Positions 40,259-49,019 of a stretch of 64,000 nt of DNA are shown here, one piece after another. Both the position numbers and the translations under genes were made by a program. Positions within the stretch are counted from its first letter, which is position 1; every line of letters starts with the position of its first letter. The notes under the pieces are model-generated. The model had not been told where the DNA came from, searched no databases, and saw nothing but the letters and a program-made list of their open reading frames with translations. Source of the stretch: Alteromonas naphthalenivorans (GTDB lineage Bacteria > Pseudomonadota > Gammaproteobacteria > Enterobacterales > Alteromonadaceae); assembly GCF_000213655.1 (NCBI RefSeq), contig NC_015554.1:434001-498000 (forward strand). Direction: 5' to 3'.

Positions 40259-40798
40259 TTAAAAGAACCTGAATGTGTCTTGAAGTAGCAATTGTAAAAA
40301 CTGTAGTCCGATAATGGCAATCAGCACAGATAAGTCTAAACCACCTAAAGGCGGTATAACTTTTCTGATGGGTGCTAAGAAAGGCTCAGTTAGTTGATAA
40401 AGAAGGTAGTCGATAGGCGTTTGACCCTGTGATACCCAACTTAAAATGGCGCGTAAAATCAACACCCAGAACATGATAGAAAGCGTTTCTTTTACCACTT
40501 CAATCAGCGCAACTATTACGATGCCTACTGGATTCAAACTGCCACCGACCATCAGCGAAAGCGTGATTATTTTTAACGCGGCAACAACAAGCGCCAGCAC
40601 AAAGGTAGCAGTGTCGAAGCGACCAATTGAAGGGATTATTCTGCGCAACGGCCCCACGATAGGGTGAGTGGCCTTTACAATAAACTGGCTCATAGGGTTA
40701 TAAAAATCAGCCCTAACCAGTTGCAACCATAGGCGTAAGATAACCACCATTAAATACAAACCAAATAGTGTATCTACCAGAAAAACCGTTGCATTCAT
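40259..40798 (-). CDS. yggT: YggT family membrane protein
   Basis: A 179-residue membrane protein with two YGGT repeats, each with a pair of hydrophobic helices around the motif R-A-x-L-S-W-V/ QLVRADFYNPMSQF and P-I/L-R-R/K-V/I-I-P-P/S (PLRRIIPSIGRFD; PIRKVIPPLGGLD). Linked to osmotic protection and, in other bacteria, to cell division proteins. Follows proC by 21 bases in the operon yggS-proC-yggT. Confidence 0.93.
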   Translation of the reverse strand: MNATVFLVDTLFGLYLMVVILRLWLQLVRADFYNPMSQFIVKATHPIVGPLRRIIPSIGRFDTATFVLALVVAALKIITLSLMVGGSLNPVGIVIVALIEVVKETLSIMFWVLILRAILSWVSQGQTPIDYLLYQLTEPFLAPIRKVIPPLGGLDLSVLIAIIGLQFLQLLLQDTFRFF

Positions 40799-40819
40799 GT
40801 TTTGATGTTCCTAAAAACG

Positions 40820-41641
40820 TTAAAGCTGTTTTGCCATTTCTTCAGCACGAGCTACCGCAGCGCGCATCGCTTTACTTACGATATCACTCAAGCCTTGATC
40901 AATTAAGGTATTGACTGCCGCAGCTGTAGTGCCGCCTTTAGAAGTAACTTGGGCACGAAGCTCACTTAATTCAAGGTCAGGATTGTGACAAACCATTTCA
41001 GCGGCCCCTAACATGGCTTGTTGTACCATCAAACGTGACTGTGCTTTATCGAAGCCCATGTTTATAGCTTCCTCTTGCATAGCTTGTAAAAACAAGAAGA
41101 AATACGCAGGGCTACTGCCAGCTGCAGCGATAACGCCATTGATACCGTCTTCCTCTTCAACCCATACTGTCTCACCTACGCTATTCATCACATCATCAAC
41201 GTAAGTTCTGTCATCTTCTGACACTGTATTATCTGCATACATGCCCGACATACCCTTACCAAGTAGGCTTGGTGTGTTTGGCATAATACGAACAACGGGA
41301 TATTCACCGCCTAGCATTTCTTGTAATCGAGATACGGGTAACCCAGCTGCGATACTAAGGAATAGCTTGCCAGTTAAGTCATTGTTCTGCTTAAGGTCTG
41401 CGCACATGTCACCCATCATCTGGGGTTTCACGGCTAACACAATAGCATCTGCAAATTGGCAGGCTTCATCATTAGACTGGGTAATTTGAATACCGAATTC
41501 CTCTTTTAACTTATCGAGTTTCGGAGTAGACGGGTTGCTCGCTAAAATGCGTGTCTTATCGTAGCCAGACTGAATTAAACCACTAATGATGCTGCGGCTC
41601 ATGTTGCCCGCGCCAATGAATGCCAATTTCTTTTGTTGCAT
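40820..41641 (-). CDS. proC: Pyrroline-5-carboxylate reductase
   Basis: Last enzyme of proline synthesis, NAD(P)H-dependent. Rossmann loop FIGAGNMSRSIISGLIQSGY at residues 8-27, MPNTPSLLGKGM, and the C-terminal signature LRAQVTSKGGTTAAAVNTL; 273 residues. Second in the operon after yggS. Confidence 0.96.
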   Translation of the reverse strand: MQQKKLAFIGAGNMSRSIISGLIQSGYDKTRILASNPSTPKLDKLKEEFGIQITQSNDEACQFADAIVLAVKPQMMGDMCADLKQNNDLTGKLFLSIAAGLPVSRLQEMLGGEYPVVRIMPNTPSLLGKGMSGMYADNTVSEDDRTYVDDVMNSVGETVWVEEEDGINGVIAAAGSSPAYFFLFLQAMQEEAINMGFDKAQSRLMVQQAMLGAAEMVCHNPDLELSELRAQVTSKGGTTAAAVNTLIDQGLSDIVSKAMRAAVARAEEMAKQL

Positions 41642-41697
41642 ATGAATCCTATTGTAAGTTGAAAAAACTAACAGCGTTCAGTTAAAAATAGTAGGAA

Positions 41698-42384
41698 CTA
41701 ATTTCGTGCGCCGAAGATTGCGGTGCCAATTCTTACCATGGTAGACCCATGAGCGATGGCGCTTTGCATATCACTACTCATTCCTACGGACAGGGTATCA
41801 AAATTGGTCAAGTTTGTATGGTATCGGTCGAACAATTCCTTTAAAGCACTTAAGCTTTGCGCTTGTTCATGGCTGTCTGGGTTTGCTTTTGGAATTGCCA
41901 TTAGCCCGCGTAAGCAAAGTTTGTCCTGCTTGGTAATAAAGCGCACCAGTTCATCTACGTCTTCAGGTTTTACACCTGACTTACTTGCTTCATCATCTAT
42001 ATTCACTTGAATACATACATTTAAGGGGGCCATCTCCGCCGGACGTTGGTCATTCAAACGACGCGCTATTTTTTCCCTATCAACGGATTGTACCCAGTCA
42101 AAATTCTCGGCAACTATTTTTGTCTTATTTGATTGAATTGGGCCTATCATATGCCATTCAATATCACTAAGTGCAGACAGCTGCTGTATTTTATCTACAC
42201 CTTCTTGTATATAGTTTTCGCCGAATGTACGTTGTCCCTCTTCATACGCTGCCATAATATCCGATACCGGTTTAGTTTTACTCACGGCTAGCAATTTAAC
42301 TGAATTTGGTGGACGATTAGCGTTGGCAGTAGCTAGGCTCACATCCTGTCGTGCACTATTGAGTCTTTCTGCTATTGTTTGCAT
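41698..42384 (-). CDS. yggS: YggS family PLP homeostasis protein
   Basis: A 228-residue PLP-binding protein without known catalysis that keeps PLP and amino-acid pools balanced (PROSC/YggS family). PLP lysine in LLAVSKTKPVSDI; EGQRTFGENYIQEG, WHMIGPIQSNKTK and the C-terminal LSVGMSSDMQSAIAHGSTMVRIG are diagnostic. First gene of the operon with proC, divergent from pilT with only 24 bases between the two starts. Confidence 0.95.
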   Translation of the reverse strand: MQTIAERLNSARQDVSLATANANRPPNSVKLLAVSKTKPVSDIMAAYEEGQRTFGENYIQEGVDKIQQLSALSDIEWHMIGPIQSNKTKIVAENFDWVQSVDREKIARRLNDQRPAEMAPLNVCIQVNIDDEASKSGVKPEDVDELVRFITKQDKLCLRGLMAIPKANPDSHEQAQSLSALKELFDRYHTNLTNFDTLSVGMSSDMQSAIAHGSTMVRIGTAIFGARN

Positions 42385-42408
42385 TATTCACCTTTTTGAG
42401 GAGTTGTT

Positions 42409-43452
42409 GTGGATATTACCGAACTTTTGGCTTTCAGCGCTAAAAATAAAGCGTCAGATTTGCACTTATCAGCAGGTCTGCCACCTCTTATCCGCGTAGA
42501 CGGAGAAATGCGTAAGCTTAATGTACCCGCATTAGATCATAAACAAGTCCATGCACTTATTTATGAAATAATGAATGACATGCAACGTAAAGAATACGAA
42601 GAGAACTTGGAAACCGATTTCTCATTCGAAATTAGTGGCTTGTCGCGGTTTCGTGTAAATGCTTTTGTGCAAAATCGCGGTGCAGCAGCTGTGCTTCGTA
42701 CTATCCCCAACACGGTTCTTACGCTTGATGATTTAGGTGCGCCTGAAATATTCAAAGAAATAATCAACCAACCTACCGGCATTGTTCTAGTCACTGGCGC
42801 CACAGGGTCGGGTAAGAGTACAACCCTAGCTGCTATGGTTGACCATATCAATTCACATAAGCGCGAGCACATTCTTACTATCGAAGATCCTATCGAGTTT
42901 GTGCACGAAAATAAATTAAGTCTTGTAAACCAACGGGAAGTCCATCGAGACACCCACTCTTTCAGTAACGCACTTCGCTCTGCATTACGTGAAGATCCAG
43001 ATGTTATTTTAGTTGGTGAATTACGTGATTTAGAGACCATCCGCTTAGCTATTTCAGCAGCGGAAACTGGGCATTTAGTATTTGGCACCCTGCATACTAA
43101 CTCAGCACCTAAAACAATAGACCGTATTATTGATGTGTTTCCTGCCGAAGAAAAAGCGATGGTGCGCTCTATGTTGTCTGAATCGCTAAGAGCTGTAATT
43201 TCTCAAACCCTGTTGAAGAAAGTAGGGGGAGGGCGAATCGCAGCGCATGAAATCATGGTAGGTATCCCTGCAATACGAAATCTTATTCGTGAAGATAAAG
43301 TGCCTCAAATGTATTCGGTTATTCAAACGGGCCAAGCTACGGGTATGCAAACTATGGATCAGTGCCTACAACGCTTGTTGGCATTAGGTGCCATTTCTAA
43401 AGAAGACGCCGCTGCTAAATCGAAAGACAAGCAATCGATGAGTAATTTTTAA
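42409..43452 (+). CDS. pilT: Type IV pilus retraction ATPase PilT
   Basis: Hexameric ATPase that depolymerises type IV pili for twitching and DNA uptake. Walker A GATGSGKST near residue 130, Asp box TIEDPIEFVHENK, Walker B and His box (LREDPDVILVGELRD, GHLVFGTLHTNSA), and the AIRNLIREDK motif specific for PilT; 347 residues. GTG start with GAGG upstream. It is followed by pilU after 9 bases. Confidence 0.96.
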   Translation: MDITELLAFSAKNKASDLHLSAGLPPLIRVDGEMRKLNVPALDHKQVHALIYEIMNDMQRKEYEENLETDFSFEISGLSRFRVNAFVQNRGAAAVLRTIPNTVLTLDDLGAPEIFKEIINQPTGIVLVTGATGSGKSTTLAAMVDHINSHKREHILTIEDPIEFVHENKLSLVNQREVHRDTHSFSNALRSALREDPDVILVGELRDLETIRLAISAAETGHLVFGTLHTNSAPKTIDRIIDVFPAEEKAMVRSMLSESLRAVISQTLLKKVGGGRIAAHEIMVGIPAIRNLIREDKVPQMYSVIQTGQATGMQTMDQCLQRLLALGAISKEDAAAKSKDKQSMSNF

Positions 43453-43461
43453 GGACGGGTA

Positions 43462-44574
43462 ATGTTAGATAGCTTTTTAGAAAAAATGGTAGAGAAATCT
43501 GCTTCTGACTTATTCGTTACCGCGGGCTTTCCCGTTAGCGCCAAAGTGCACGGTAAGCTTACTCCCATTTCGGAAAATTCATTTAATGATGAAGATGCAT
43601 TAGCACTTGTTCATGAGGCTATGAATGAAAAGCAAAAAGAGGCTTTTCATACTACCAAGGAATGTAATTTTGCCATTGTACGAGAAGGCCTAGGGCGTTT
43701 TCGTTGTTCGGCCTTCTGGCAACGAGATCAAGCCGGGATGGTGGTACGTCGTATTGTGACCGAAATTCCTAAGGTTGATGACCTGGGTTTACCTTCGGTG
43801 TTAAAAGATATCATTATGTCAAAGCGTGGTTTGGTACTTTTTGTAGGTGGCACAGGCACGGGTAAATCAACCTCGTTGGCCGCACTTATCGGTCATCGAA
43901 ATAGTAATTCTTATGGGCATATTTTAACTATTGAAGATCCTATTGAATTTGTGCATGAGCATAAATCTTGCGTGATAACTCAGCGTGAAGTGGGTATAGA
44001 CACCCACTCATTCGACGATGCATTGAAAAGCTCCTTGCGACAAGCGCCTGATGTCATTCTTATTGGTGAAATTCGTTCAATGGAGACAATGGAATACGCC
44101 ATGTCGTTCGCTGATACGGGGCACTTATGTGTGGCAACACTCCATGCCAACAACGCTAACCAAGCAATTGAGCGTATTATGCATCTAGCGCCAAAAGACC
44201 AACATGACAAGTTACGTTTTGACTTAAGCCAAAATATAAAAGCTATAGTGGCACAACAACTTCTTCCAACCAAAGACGGCGAGGGAAGGGTAGCGGCAAT
44301 TGAAATACTATTAAACTCTCCTCTAGTGAGCGACCTTATTCAACGCAATGAAATAGGTAGCTTGAAAGAAGCCATGAAAAAGGGCAAAGAGTTAGGCATG
44401 CAAAGTTTCGATATGGCGTTGTACGATTTATATCGCGAGGGTAGTATTGATTTAGACCAAGCCTTACACCATGCTGATTCTCCCAATGATTTGCGCCTAA
44501 TGATTAAGCTAGATTCTAACGATGGATCGAGCTTGGGCACATTATCGAATGTCTCAATCGATATGGATGACTAA
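43462..44574 (+). CDS. pilU: Type IV pilus retraction ATPase PilU
   Basis: PilT paralogue that assists retraction. Walker A GGTGTGKST, Asp box LTIEDPIEFVHEHK, Walker B PDVILIGEIRSMETMEYA and the longer C-terminal tail typical of PilU; 370 residues. Middle gene of pilT-pilU-DUF2007. Confidence 0.95.
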   Translation: MLDSFLEKMVEKSASDLFVTAGFPVSAKVHGKLTPISENSFNDEDALALVHEAMNEKQKEAFHTTKECNFAIVREGLGRFRCSAFWQRDQAGMVVRRIVTEIPKVDDLGLPSVLKDIIMSKRGLVLFVGGTGTGKSTSLAALIGHRNSNSYGHILTIEDPIEFVHEHKSCVITQREVGIDTHSFDDALKSSLRQAPDVILIGEIRSMETMEYAMSFADTGHLCVATLHANNANQAIERIMHLAPKDQHDKLRFDLSQNIKAIVAQQLLPTKDGEGRVAAIEILLNSPLVSDLIQRNEIGSLKEAMKKGKELGMQSFDMALYDLYREGSIDLDQALHHADSPNDLRLMIKLDSNDGSSLGTLSNVSIDMDD

Positions 44575-44579
44575 AACTC

Positions 44580-44894
44580 TTGATTAAGCTTTTTACGTCT
44601 TCAGACCCTTTCTTACTTCAGTCGGTAAAGAGTGAACTCGATGCGCTTTCTATACCTTACCTAGTGAAAAACGAATTTGCAGGTGGGGCGATGGGTGAAC
44701 TGCCATGGCAAGAGTCACAACCCGAACTTTGGTTAATAGATGAATCTTGGTCTACCAGAGCCAATAAAGTTGTGAATTCTCTCATGGACAGCCACGAACC
44801 AGCTGAGAAATTTCCATGGGTGTGCGGACATTGTAATGAACCAAACGGCGAAGCTTTTGATACCTGCTGGAAGTGCGGAGAAAGTAGACCTTAG
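44580..44894 (+). CDS. DUF2007 protein with C-terminal zinc ribbon
   Basis: A 104-residue soluble protein. Residues 1-70 match the DUF2007 (putative signal-transducing) fold: IKLFTSSDPFLLQSVKSELDALSIPYLVKN. The C-terminus is a CxxC...CxxC zinc ribbon (WVCGHCNEPNGEAFDTCWKCGESRP). It starts at TTG 44580, 6 bases after the pilU stop, with no good ribosome site, so translational coupling to pilU is likely. Its stop overlaps the first unit of the repeat array, which begins at about 44893. Function unknown. Confidence 0.85.
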   Translation: MIKLFTSSDPFLLQSVKSELDALSIPYLVKNEFAGGAMGELPWQESQPELWLIDESWSTRANKVVNSLMDSHEPAEKFPWVCGHCNEPNGEAFDTCWKCGESRP

Positions 44895-45042
44895 CATTGC
44901 GGGTTTCTGGTTTTCTTATTCATTAATTCGTGATTGAAATTGTGGGTGTCCGAGAGGTAATGATTTTAGCATTACGGGTTTCTGATTTTCTTATTCATTA
45001 ATTCGTGATTGAAACTGTGGGTGTCCAAGAGGTAATGATTGA
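44893..45042 (+). repeat. Tandem duplication, 75-bp unit C, two near-identical copies
   Basis: Copies 44893-44967 and 44968-45042 differ at about four positions. Each ends with TGAAA(T/C)TGTGGGTGTCC(G/A)AGAGG (9-mer at 44942-44950 and 45017-45025), closely matching the left end of the transposase element (TTGAAACTGTGGGTGTC on its minus strand). GTAATG/CATTAC (44957-44962, 44970-44975) can form a stem across the unit junction. The first copy begins at the stop of the DUF2007 gene. Confidence 0.92.
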
Positions 45043-45255
45043 AATTGTGGCTGTCTTAAAAGAAGTGATGATAAAAAGGAACTCCAAATCTTTTAAAAGG
45101 TGGGTGTCCAACTAATGGAAAAGGTGGGTGTCCAAATAACGGCGCAGTTACATAAAAAGGTGGGTGTCCAGCTAACGGAAAAGGTGTCCAGCTAACGGAA
45201 AAGGTGATCACAGCCTAAATAAATGGGTGTCCAACTAACGGAAAAGGTGGGTGTC
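45043..45255 (+). repeat. Array of short GTGGGTGTC units, about 24 bp each
   Basis: After a degenerate GTGGCTGTC (45047-45055) come AAAAGGTGGGTGTCCA-type units with the 9-mer at 45100-45108, 45124-45132, 45160-45168 and 45247-45255, a TGGGTGTC at 45224-45231, and eroded copies at 45183-45189 and around 45202. Units end in ACTAAYGG, GCTAACGG or AATAACGGCG. Spacing is irregular and no unique spacers occur, so this is not CRISPR. All copies lie in the same orientation between the pilTU operon and the convergent ruvX operon. Confidence 0.9.
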
Positions 45256-45272
45256 CAAATAACGGCGAGAAA

Positions 45273-45707
45273 CTAGTCGCCGTATTGGTTTTCAACCCAG
45301 CTGGTAAAAATCACGCAGGCCGATACGCTGTCTATTTTTTCTTTGGTTAGCTTTTTATAGCCGCCAAGTTCGAACAACATAGATTTTGCATCCGTTGTGG
45401 TAAGCCTTTCATCGCATAAATCTACTGCTACTTTGAATCTACCATGTAAGCGATTGGCGAATTTTTTGGCGCGCTGTGTAACTTCTTGCTCGGTGCCATC
45501 CATATTCAGCGGTAAACCCACCACCACAAGCTGCGGTTGCCACTCTTCATAAAGCTTTTCAATAACATTCCAATCTGGAATACCATCGCGGGCTTTCAGT
45601 GCGGCTAGCGGTGACGCCGTACCGGTAATTTCTTGTCCTACTGCAACTCCAATACTTTTTGTACCGAAGTCGAAGGCTAATACTGTTCTACTGCCAATAT
45701 CAGGCAT
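45273..45707 (-). CDS. ruvX: Putative pre-16S rRNA nuclease / Holliday-junction resolvase-like YqgF
   Basis: RNase-H-fold nuclease involved in 16S rRNA 5' maturation in E. coli. Motifs: [16 protein letters not shown] at the start, [14 protein letters not shown], and [13 protein letters not shown] with the catalytic acidic residues. I use ATG 45707 (CAGGAG six bases upstream, 144 residues, start [13 protein letters not shown]), which overlaps the algH stop by 8 bases; the longer frame to 45737 is less likely. Last gene of rsmE-gshB-algH-ruvX. Confidence 0.93.
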   Translation of the reverse strand: MPDIGSRTVLAFDFGTKSIGVAVGQEITGTASPLAALKARDGIPDWNVIEKLYEEWQPQLVVVGLPLNMDGTEQEVTQRAKKFANRLHGRFKVAVDLCDERLTTTDAKSMLFELGGYKKLTKEKIDSVSACVIFTSWVENQYGD

Positions 45708-46266
45708 GTCCGGCTCCTGGTGCGAGTTGCCACACATCTACACCAAGTTTATTTACCGCTGCTTGCCATTTTTTATGAATAGGCGTGTTAAACAAAATGT
45801 CGTCATCGGCCTCTATGGTTAGCCACGAGTTATCTTGCATTTCCTGTTCAAGTTGCCCAGCAGTCCAGCCCGCATAACCTAACGCGATAATCGATGAATC
45901 TGGCCCAGTGTTAGTGCCTATTGCTGATAAAATATCTTTTGAAGTGGTGATCATAACGTCAGGCGATAAGGCTAAGCTTGAGTCCCAGCCACTTTGACTG
46001 GAATGCAGAACGAACCCTCGTTCTTGGCTTACCGGCCCGCCGGCAAGAATAATTTGCTCGGCTTTGTCTTCCGCCACGGTTAAGTCTTTGTCGGTTTGCT
46101 CGAGCAGTTCTTTTAAGTTCATAGTTGAAGGCTGATTGATTACCAGCCCCATGGCACCGTCTTTGTTGTGTTCGCAAATATAAGTGAGAGAGCGAGAAAA
46201 ATACGGGTCATCTAGCGAAGGCATCGCTACTAGAAAGTGGTTTTGTAAACTTTTCAGTTCTGTCAT
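45700..46266 (-). CDS. algH: YqgE/AlgH family protein
   Basis: A 188-residue protein of the UPF0301 family, role uncertain (named for an effect on alginate genes in Pseudomonas). Recognised by [28 protein letters not shown] and [10 protein letters not shown] at the N-terminus and [16 protein letters not shown]. Part of the conserved gshB-algH-ruvX order, 42 bases after gshB. Confidence 0.95.
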   Translation of the reverse strand: MTELKSLQNHFLVAMPSLDDPYFSRSLTYICEHNKDGAMGLVINQPSTMNLKELLEQTDKDLTVAEDKAEQIILAGGPVSQERGFVLHSSQSGWDSSLALSPDVMITTSKDILSAIGTNTGPDSSIIALGYAGWTAGQLEQEMQDNSWLTIEADDDILFNTPIHKKWQAAVNKLGVDVWQLAPGAGHA

Positions 46267-46308
46267 TGTTTCCTCTACTTCTCACTTACTTACAGTTAGT
46301 GCAAAACG

Positions 46309-47262
46309 CTACTTAGTTGTAAGGCGCTTTTCAATTGCGTCGAATAACGAGGCCATAATATTAATATTATAATGACCCTCTATCTCTCTTACGCATGTTG
46401 GGCTAGTAATGTTTATTTCTGTGATTTTTTCGCCAATCACGTCCAGCCCAACAAATAAAATATTATTCTCTCGTAATGTGGGAGCAACAGCTTCAGCTAA
46501 CGCACGATCAGTTTCTGAAATTTCTTGGGGTCTGCCTGTTCCGCCTGCTGCCAGATTGCCACGAGTCTCCCCCTTGGTGGGTAAGCGCGCCAAGCAATAA
46601 GGAATCACTTCACCGTCCACAATAAGAATACGTTTATCGCCATCCTTAATTTGTGGCAAGTATTCTTGAACCATCATGTAACGTTTGCCTAAATTGGTTA
46701 GCGTTTCAATGATCACGCCTAAGTTATTTCCATCTGGCTTCACTCTGAAAATTGAAGCACCGCCCATTCCATCCAAAGGCTTACAAATAATATCTTGATG
46801 CTTTGCATGAAAATCACGAATAAGCTTCTGATTATTGGTTACCAATGTGTTAGGAATGTGCTCAGGAAACAAAGAGGTAAATAATTTTTCGTTGTAGTCT
46901 CGAAGCGCTTGCGGATTATTTACAACCAGCGCGCCTTCGTCCTGGGCAAGCGATAATATATGGGTAGCATACAAAAACTCGCTGTCGAAGGGCGGATCCT
47001 TGCGCATTAGCAACACATCAATGTCGCCTAGTGAAACAGTATGTTCTTCACCTAGGGTGTAAAAGTCAGTTGCTTGATCACGCACGGTAATGGTTCTAGC
47101 CAGCCCCATTGGCTTACCGTTGTTTATAAAGATATCTTTAAGTTCGAAGTACAGTACGGTTGCGCCACGGCGCTGGGCTTCAAGCATCATTGCTAAGCTG
47201 GTGTCTTTATGCGGCTTAATCACCGCGATAGGATCCATAATCACGCCAAGGGTGTAGTGCAT
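46309..47262 (-). CDS. gshB: Glutathione synthetase
   Basis: ATP-grasp ligase that joins gamma-glutamylcysteine and glycine. From ATG 47262 (317 residues, E. coli 315) it opens LGVIMDPIAVIKPHKDTSLAM; the ATP-binding CKPLDGMGGASIFRV and C-terminal FVGLDVIGEKITEINITSPTC are diagnostic. A GTG four codons upstream is possible but poorly placed. Glutathione links it to other genes here (frmA, GST, peroxiredoxin-glutaredoxin). Second gene after rsmE, with a 212-base gap that may hold its own promoter. Confidence 0.95.
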   Translation of the reverse strand: MHYTLGVIMDPIAVIKPHKDTSLAMMLEAQRRGATVLYFELKDIFINNGKPMGLARTITVRDQATDFYTLGEEHTVSLGDIDVLLMRKDPPFDSEFLYATHILSLAQDEGALVVNNPQALRDYNEKLFTSLFPEHIPNTLVTNNQKLIRDFHAKHQDIICKPLDGMGGASIFRVKPDGNNLGVIIETLTNLGKRYMMVQEYLPQIKDGDKRILIVDGEVIPYCLARLPTKGETRGNLAAGGTGRPQEISETDRALAEAVAPTLRENNILFVGLDVIGEKITEINITSPTCVREIEGHYNINIMASLFDAIEKRLTTK

Positions 47263-47474
47263 GTATGTTCTCACTCTTTGATAAAGGTAGATAAATTGCC
47301 AACAGCATTACGCACTGATTGTGATAGTTGGCTGTTGGTGCATTTTATTTGTCGAAGTTGGTTTAGGTATGAATACCACTAAAACTTAAGTGGGGGCATT
47401 CAGCATTTAGATCAAGTATCGAAAAAACCAAACTTTCTAATCATTAACCTGTAAAGCTTGCGTAAACTGCCCGC

Positions 47475-48203
47475 CTAAAAATCGCCATGCTGGGCTTGCA
47501 GAATGCTAATACTGCTAATGGCGGCAGTTTCAGTACGCAGTATTCGAGGCCCTAAACTGCACGATGTAAATCCGCTTTCATTAGCTTGGTGAATTTCGCC
47601 TTCAGAAAGTCCGCCCTCTGGACCTATCAATAAACGAAAGCCTTGAGAGTTATATGGTTGACGGGCCAATGGCTTCTCTGCACCCGGCGCCAATACTAAC
47701 CGCGAACTCGAGGTTGATTCAGATAACCATTTGTTAAGGGCAATTGGCGGGTTAAGCGAGGGCAGTGTATTTCTGCCACTTTGCTCACATGCACCGATGA
47801 TGATCTTTTGCCATTGCAGCAGCTTTTTTTCCCACCTGGCTTCATCTAATTTAACTGTACATCGTTCGGACAAAATAGGCGTAATTTCGGTAACACCAAG
47901 CTCTACACTTTTTTGCAGCACCGTATCCATTCGGTCACCTTTAGATACACCTTGGCCTAAATGTATATTTAGCGATGATTCTTTTGACAGCGTTAAACAC
48001 GCATCGGCCTCTACAAAAACCTTTTTTCTTTGAGCATTAATTATCTGTGCGCTGTACTCGTTGCCGTCACCGTTAAATAATACGATAGGATGATTCGCTT
48101 TCAAACGAAGCACACTGGCAATGTGATGCCCAGCTTCTTCAGTTAACTGAAATTCTTCTTCAAGAGGAATTGGGTTGGGGTAATAAATTCTCGGTATGCG
48201 CAT
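47475..48203 (-). CDS. rsmE: 16S rRNA m3U1498 methyltransferase RsmE
   Basis: SPOUT-fold methyltransferase. 242 residues; N-terminal PUA-like part (RIPRIYYP...HHIASVLRLK), then GVSKGDRMDTVLQKSVELGVTEITPI and the SAM knot LLIGPEGGLSEGEI...LGPRILRTETAAI. First gene of the rsmE-gshB-algH-ruvX cluster. Confidence 0.96.
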   Translation of the reverse strand: MRIPRIYYPNPIPLEEEFQLTEEAGHHIASVLRLKANHPIVLFNGDGNEYSAQIINAQRKKVFVEADACLTLSKESSLNIHLGQGVSKGDRMDTVLQKSVELGVTEITPILSERCTVKLDEARWEKKLLQWQKIIIGACEQSGRNTLPSLNPPIALNKWLSESTSSSRLVLAPGAEKPLARQPYNSQGFRLLIGPEGGLSEGEIHQANESGFTSCSLGPRILRTETAAISSISILQAQHGDF

Positions 48204-48349
48204 TGGGAAACTAAAAATGGCGGATAATGTAGATATGATACTTGTCTAGAGCAAGTGGATGCAACGCATCGTAGCTGAAAATCGCTACAATGCGTTGTAA
48301 AAAGCTATTTTTTTGAGATTTACGATAGCTTTGATAGCACTAGGGTTAA

Positions 48350-48514
48350 TTAAGCTGCCGAAGGTGTTGAAGTGGTGTTTTGCGTTTCGTTTTGATGAGG
48401 AGGTACTGCTTGCCCGTCCTTTCGTGCGTACTTGGTATGTTCGCCTTTATCTGTTCTCAAAGAATACAAGAACAATGCTGCTACGATAATTGCCAGTAAT
48501 ATAAAGTAAAACAT
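48350..48514 (-). CDS. Small single-pass membrane protein, 54 residues
   Basis: A reading frame shorter than usual cut-offs but well supported: AAAGGAA lies 7 bases before the ATG; residues 2-18 are a membrane helix (MFYFILLAIIVAALFLYSLR), followed by a basic then Pro/Gln/Asn/Thr-rich tail ending PSAA. The topology is N-out or N-in with a short cytoplasmic or periplasmic tail; the positive residues after the helix favour a cytoplasmic tail. It lies 147 bases upstream of rsmE on the same strand. No family recognised. Confidence 0.65.
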   Translation of the reverse strand: MFYFILLAIIVAALFLYSLRTDKGEHTKYARKDGQAVPPHQNETQNTTSTPSAA

Positions 48515-49019
48515 AGATTATTCCTTTTATTCTATTTGCTAAGCTGTACAAAATTGACAATAGCAATACCTGCTAACGTCATGTCCGGTTCACATTCTTT
48601 TTAAATGTTTTTCAGCGCTTTGCAGACTTTTTAAAGCATCCTGCTTATTTTGACTAAAAACTCTACACCAATTAGATGGAAAAATCATCAATTCTCGTAA
48701 AGTTTTCGATAGTCCGTTATGGCTGATTCGCTATTCGGTGCTACTAACTAACTTGACGAGCCATTGAGATTAGATTGCTTAAATGACACCCTAATGACGA
48801 ATTTACGACAATAAGTTTAAACAGCTCGAAAACAATTCTGAAGAAATAATTAGCAGGAAAAAAGTCGACTTTAGGATAATATTTATTGCCTGTAGGCCAC
48901 GTGAATATTAGACTTTGGGCCAAAAATGGCTATTTGTGCATCAAAGTCGTTGGCGTAGTTCTAAAAGCCTGCTACTTTGAATCGGCTTACACTACGATTG
49001 ATAAAACAAGGACAAAATT
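48515..49019. other. 505-base spacer before the MscS gene
   Basis: AT-rich, with no convincing gene on either strand; one overlapping frame in the right part conflicts with the MscS gene and shows no ribosome site. It must hold the promoters of the small membrane protein (leftward) and of the channel gene (rightward); AAGGA precedes the latter's ATG. No strong hairpin seen. Confidence 0.5.

Noticed and set aside
42949..44010. GACACCCAC in pilT and pilU
   Set aside because: It encodes Asp-Thr-His in the conserved (H/G)-x-DTHSF segment of both ATPases, so its presence is explained by protein sequence and not by the repeat family.
44893..45255. Possible CRISPR array
   Set aside because: Repeat spacing is irregular, the repeats themselves decay, no unique spacers lie between them, and no cas genes are near. 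The 9-mer ties it to the transposase element.
47299..47338. Inverted repeat CCAACAGC/GCTGTTGG downstream of rsmE
   Set aside because: The 8-bp stem has a 24-base loop and no T-run on the minus strand; too weak to call a terminator or riboswitch, though it lies in the rsmE-gshB gap.
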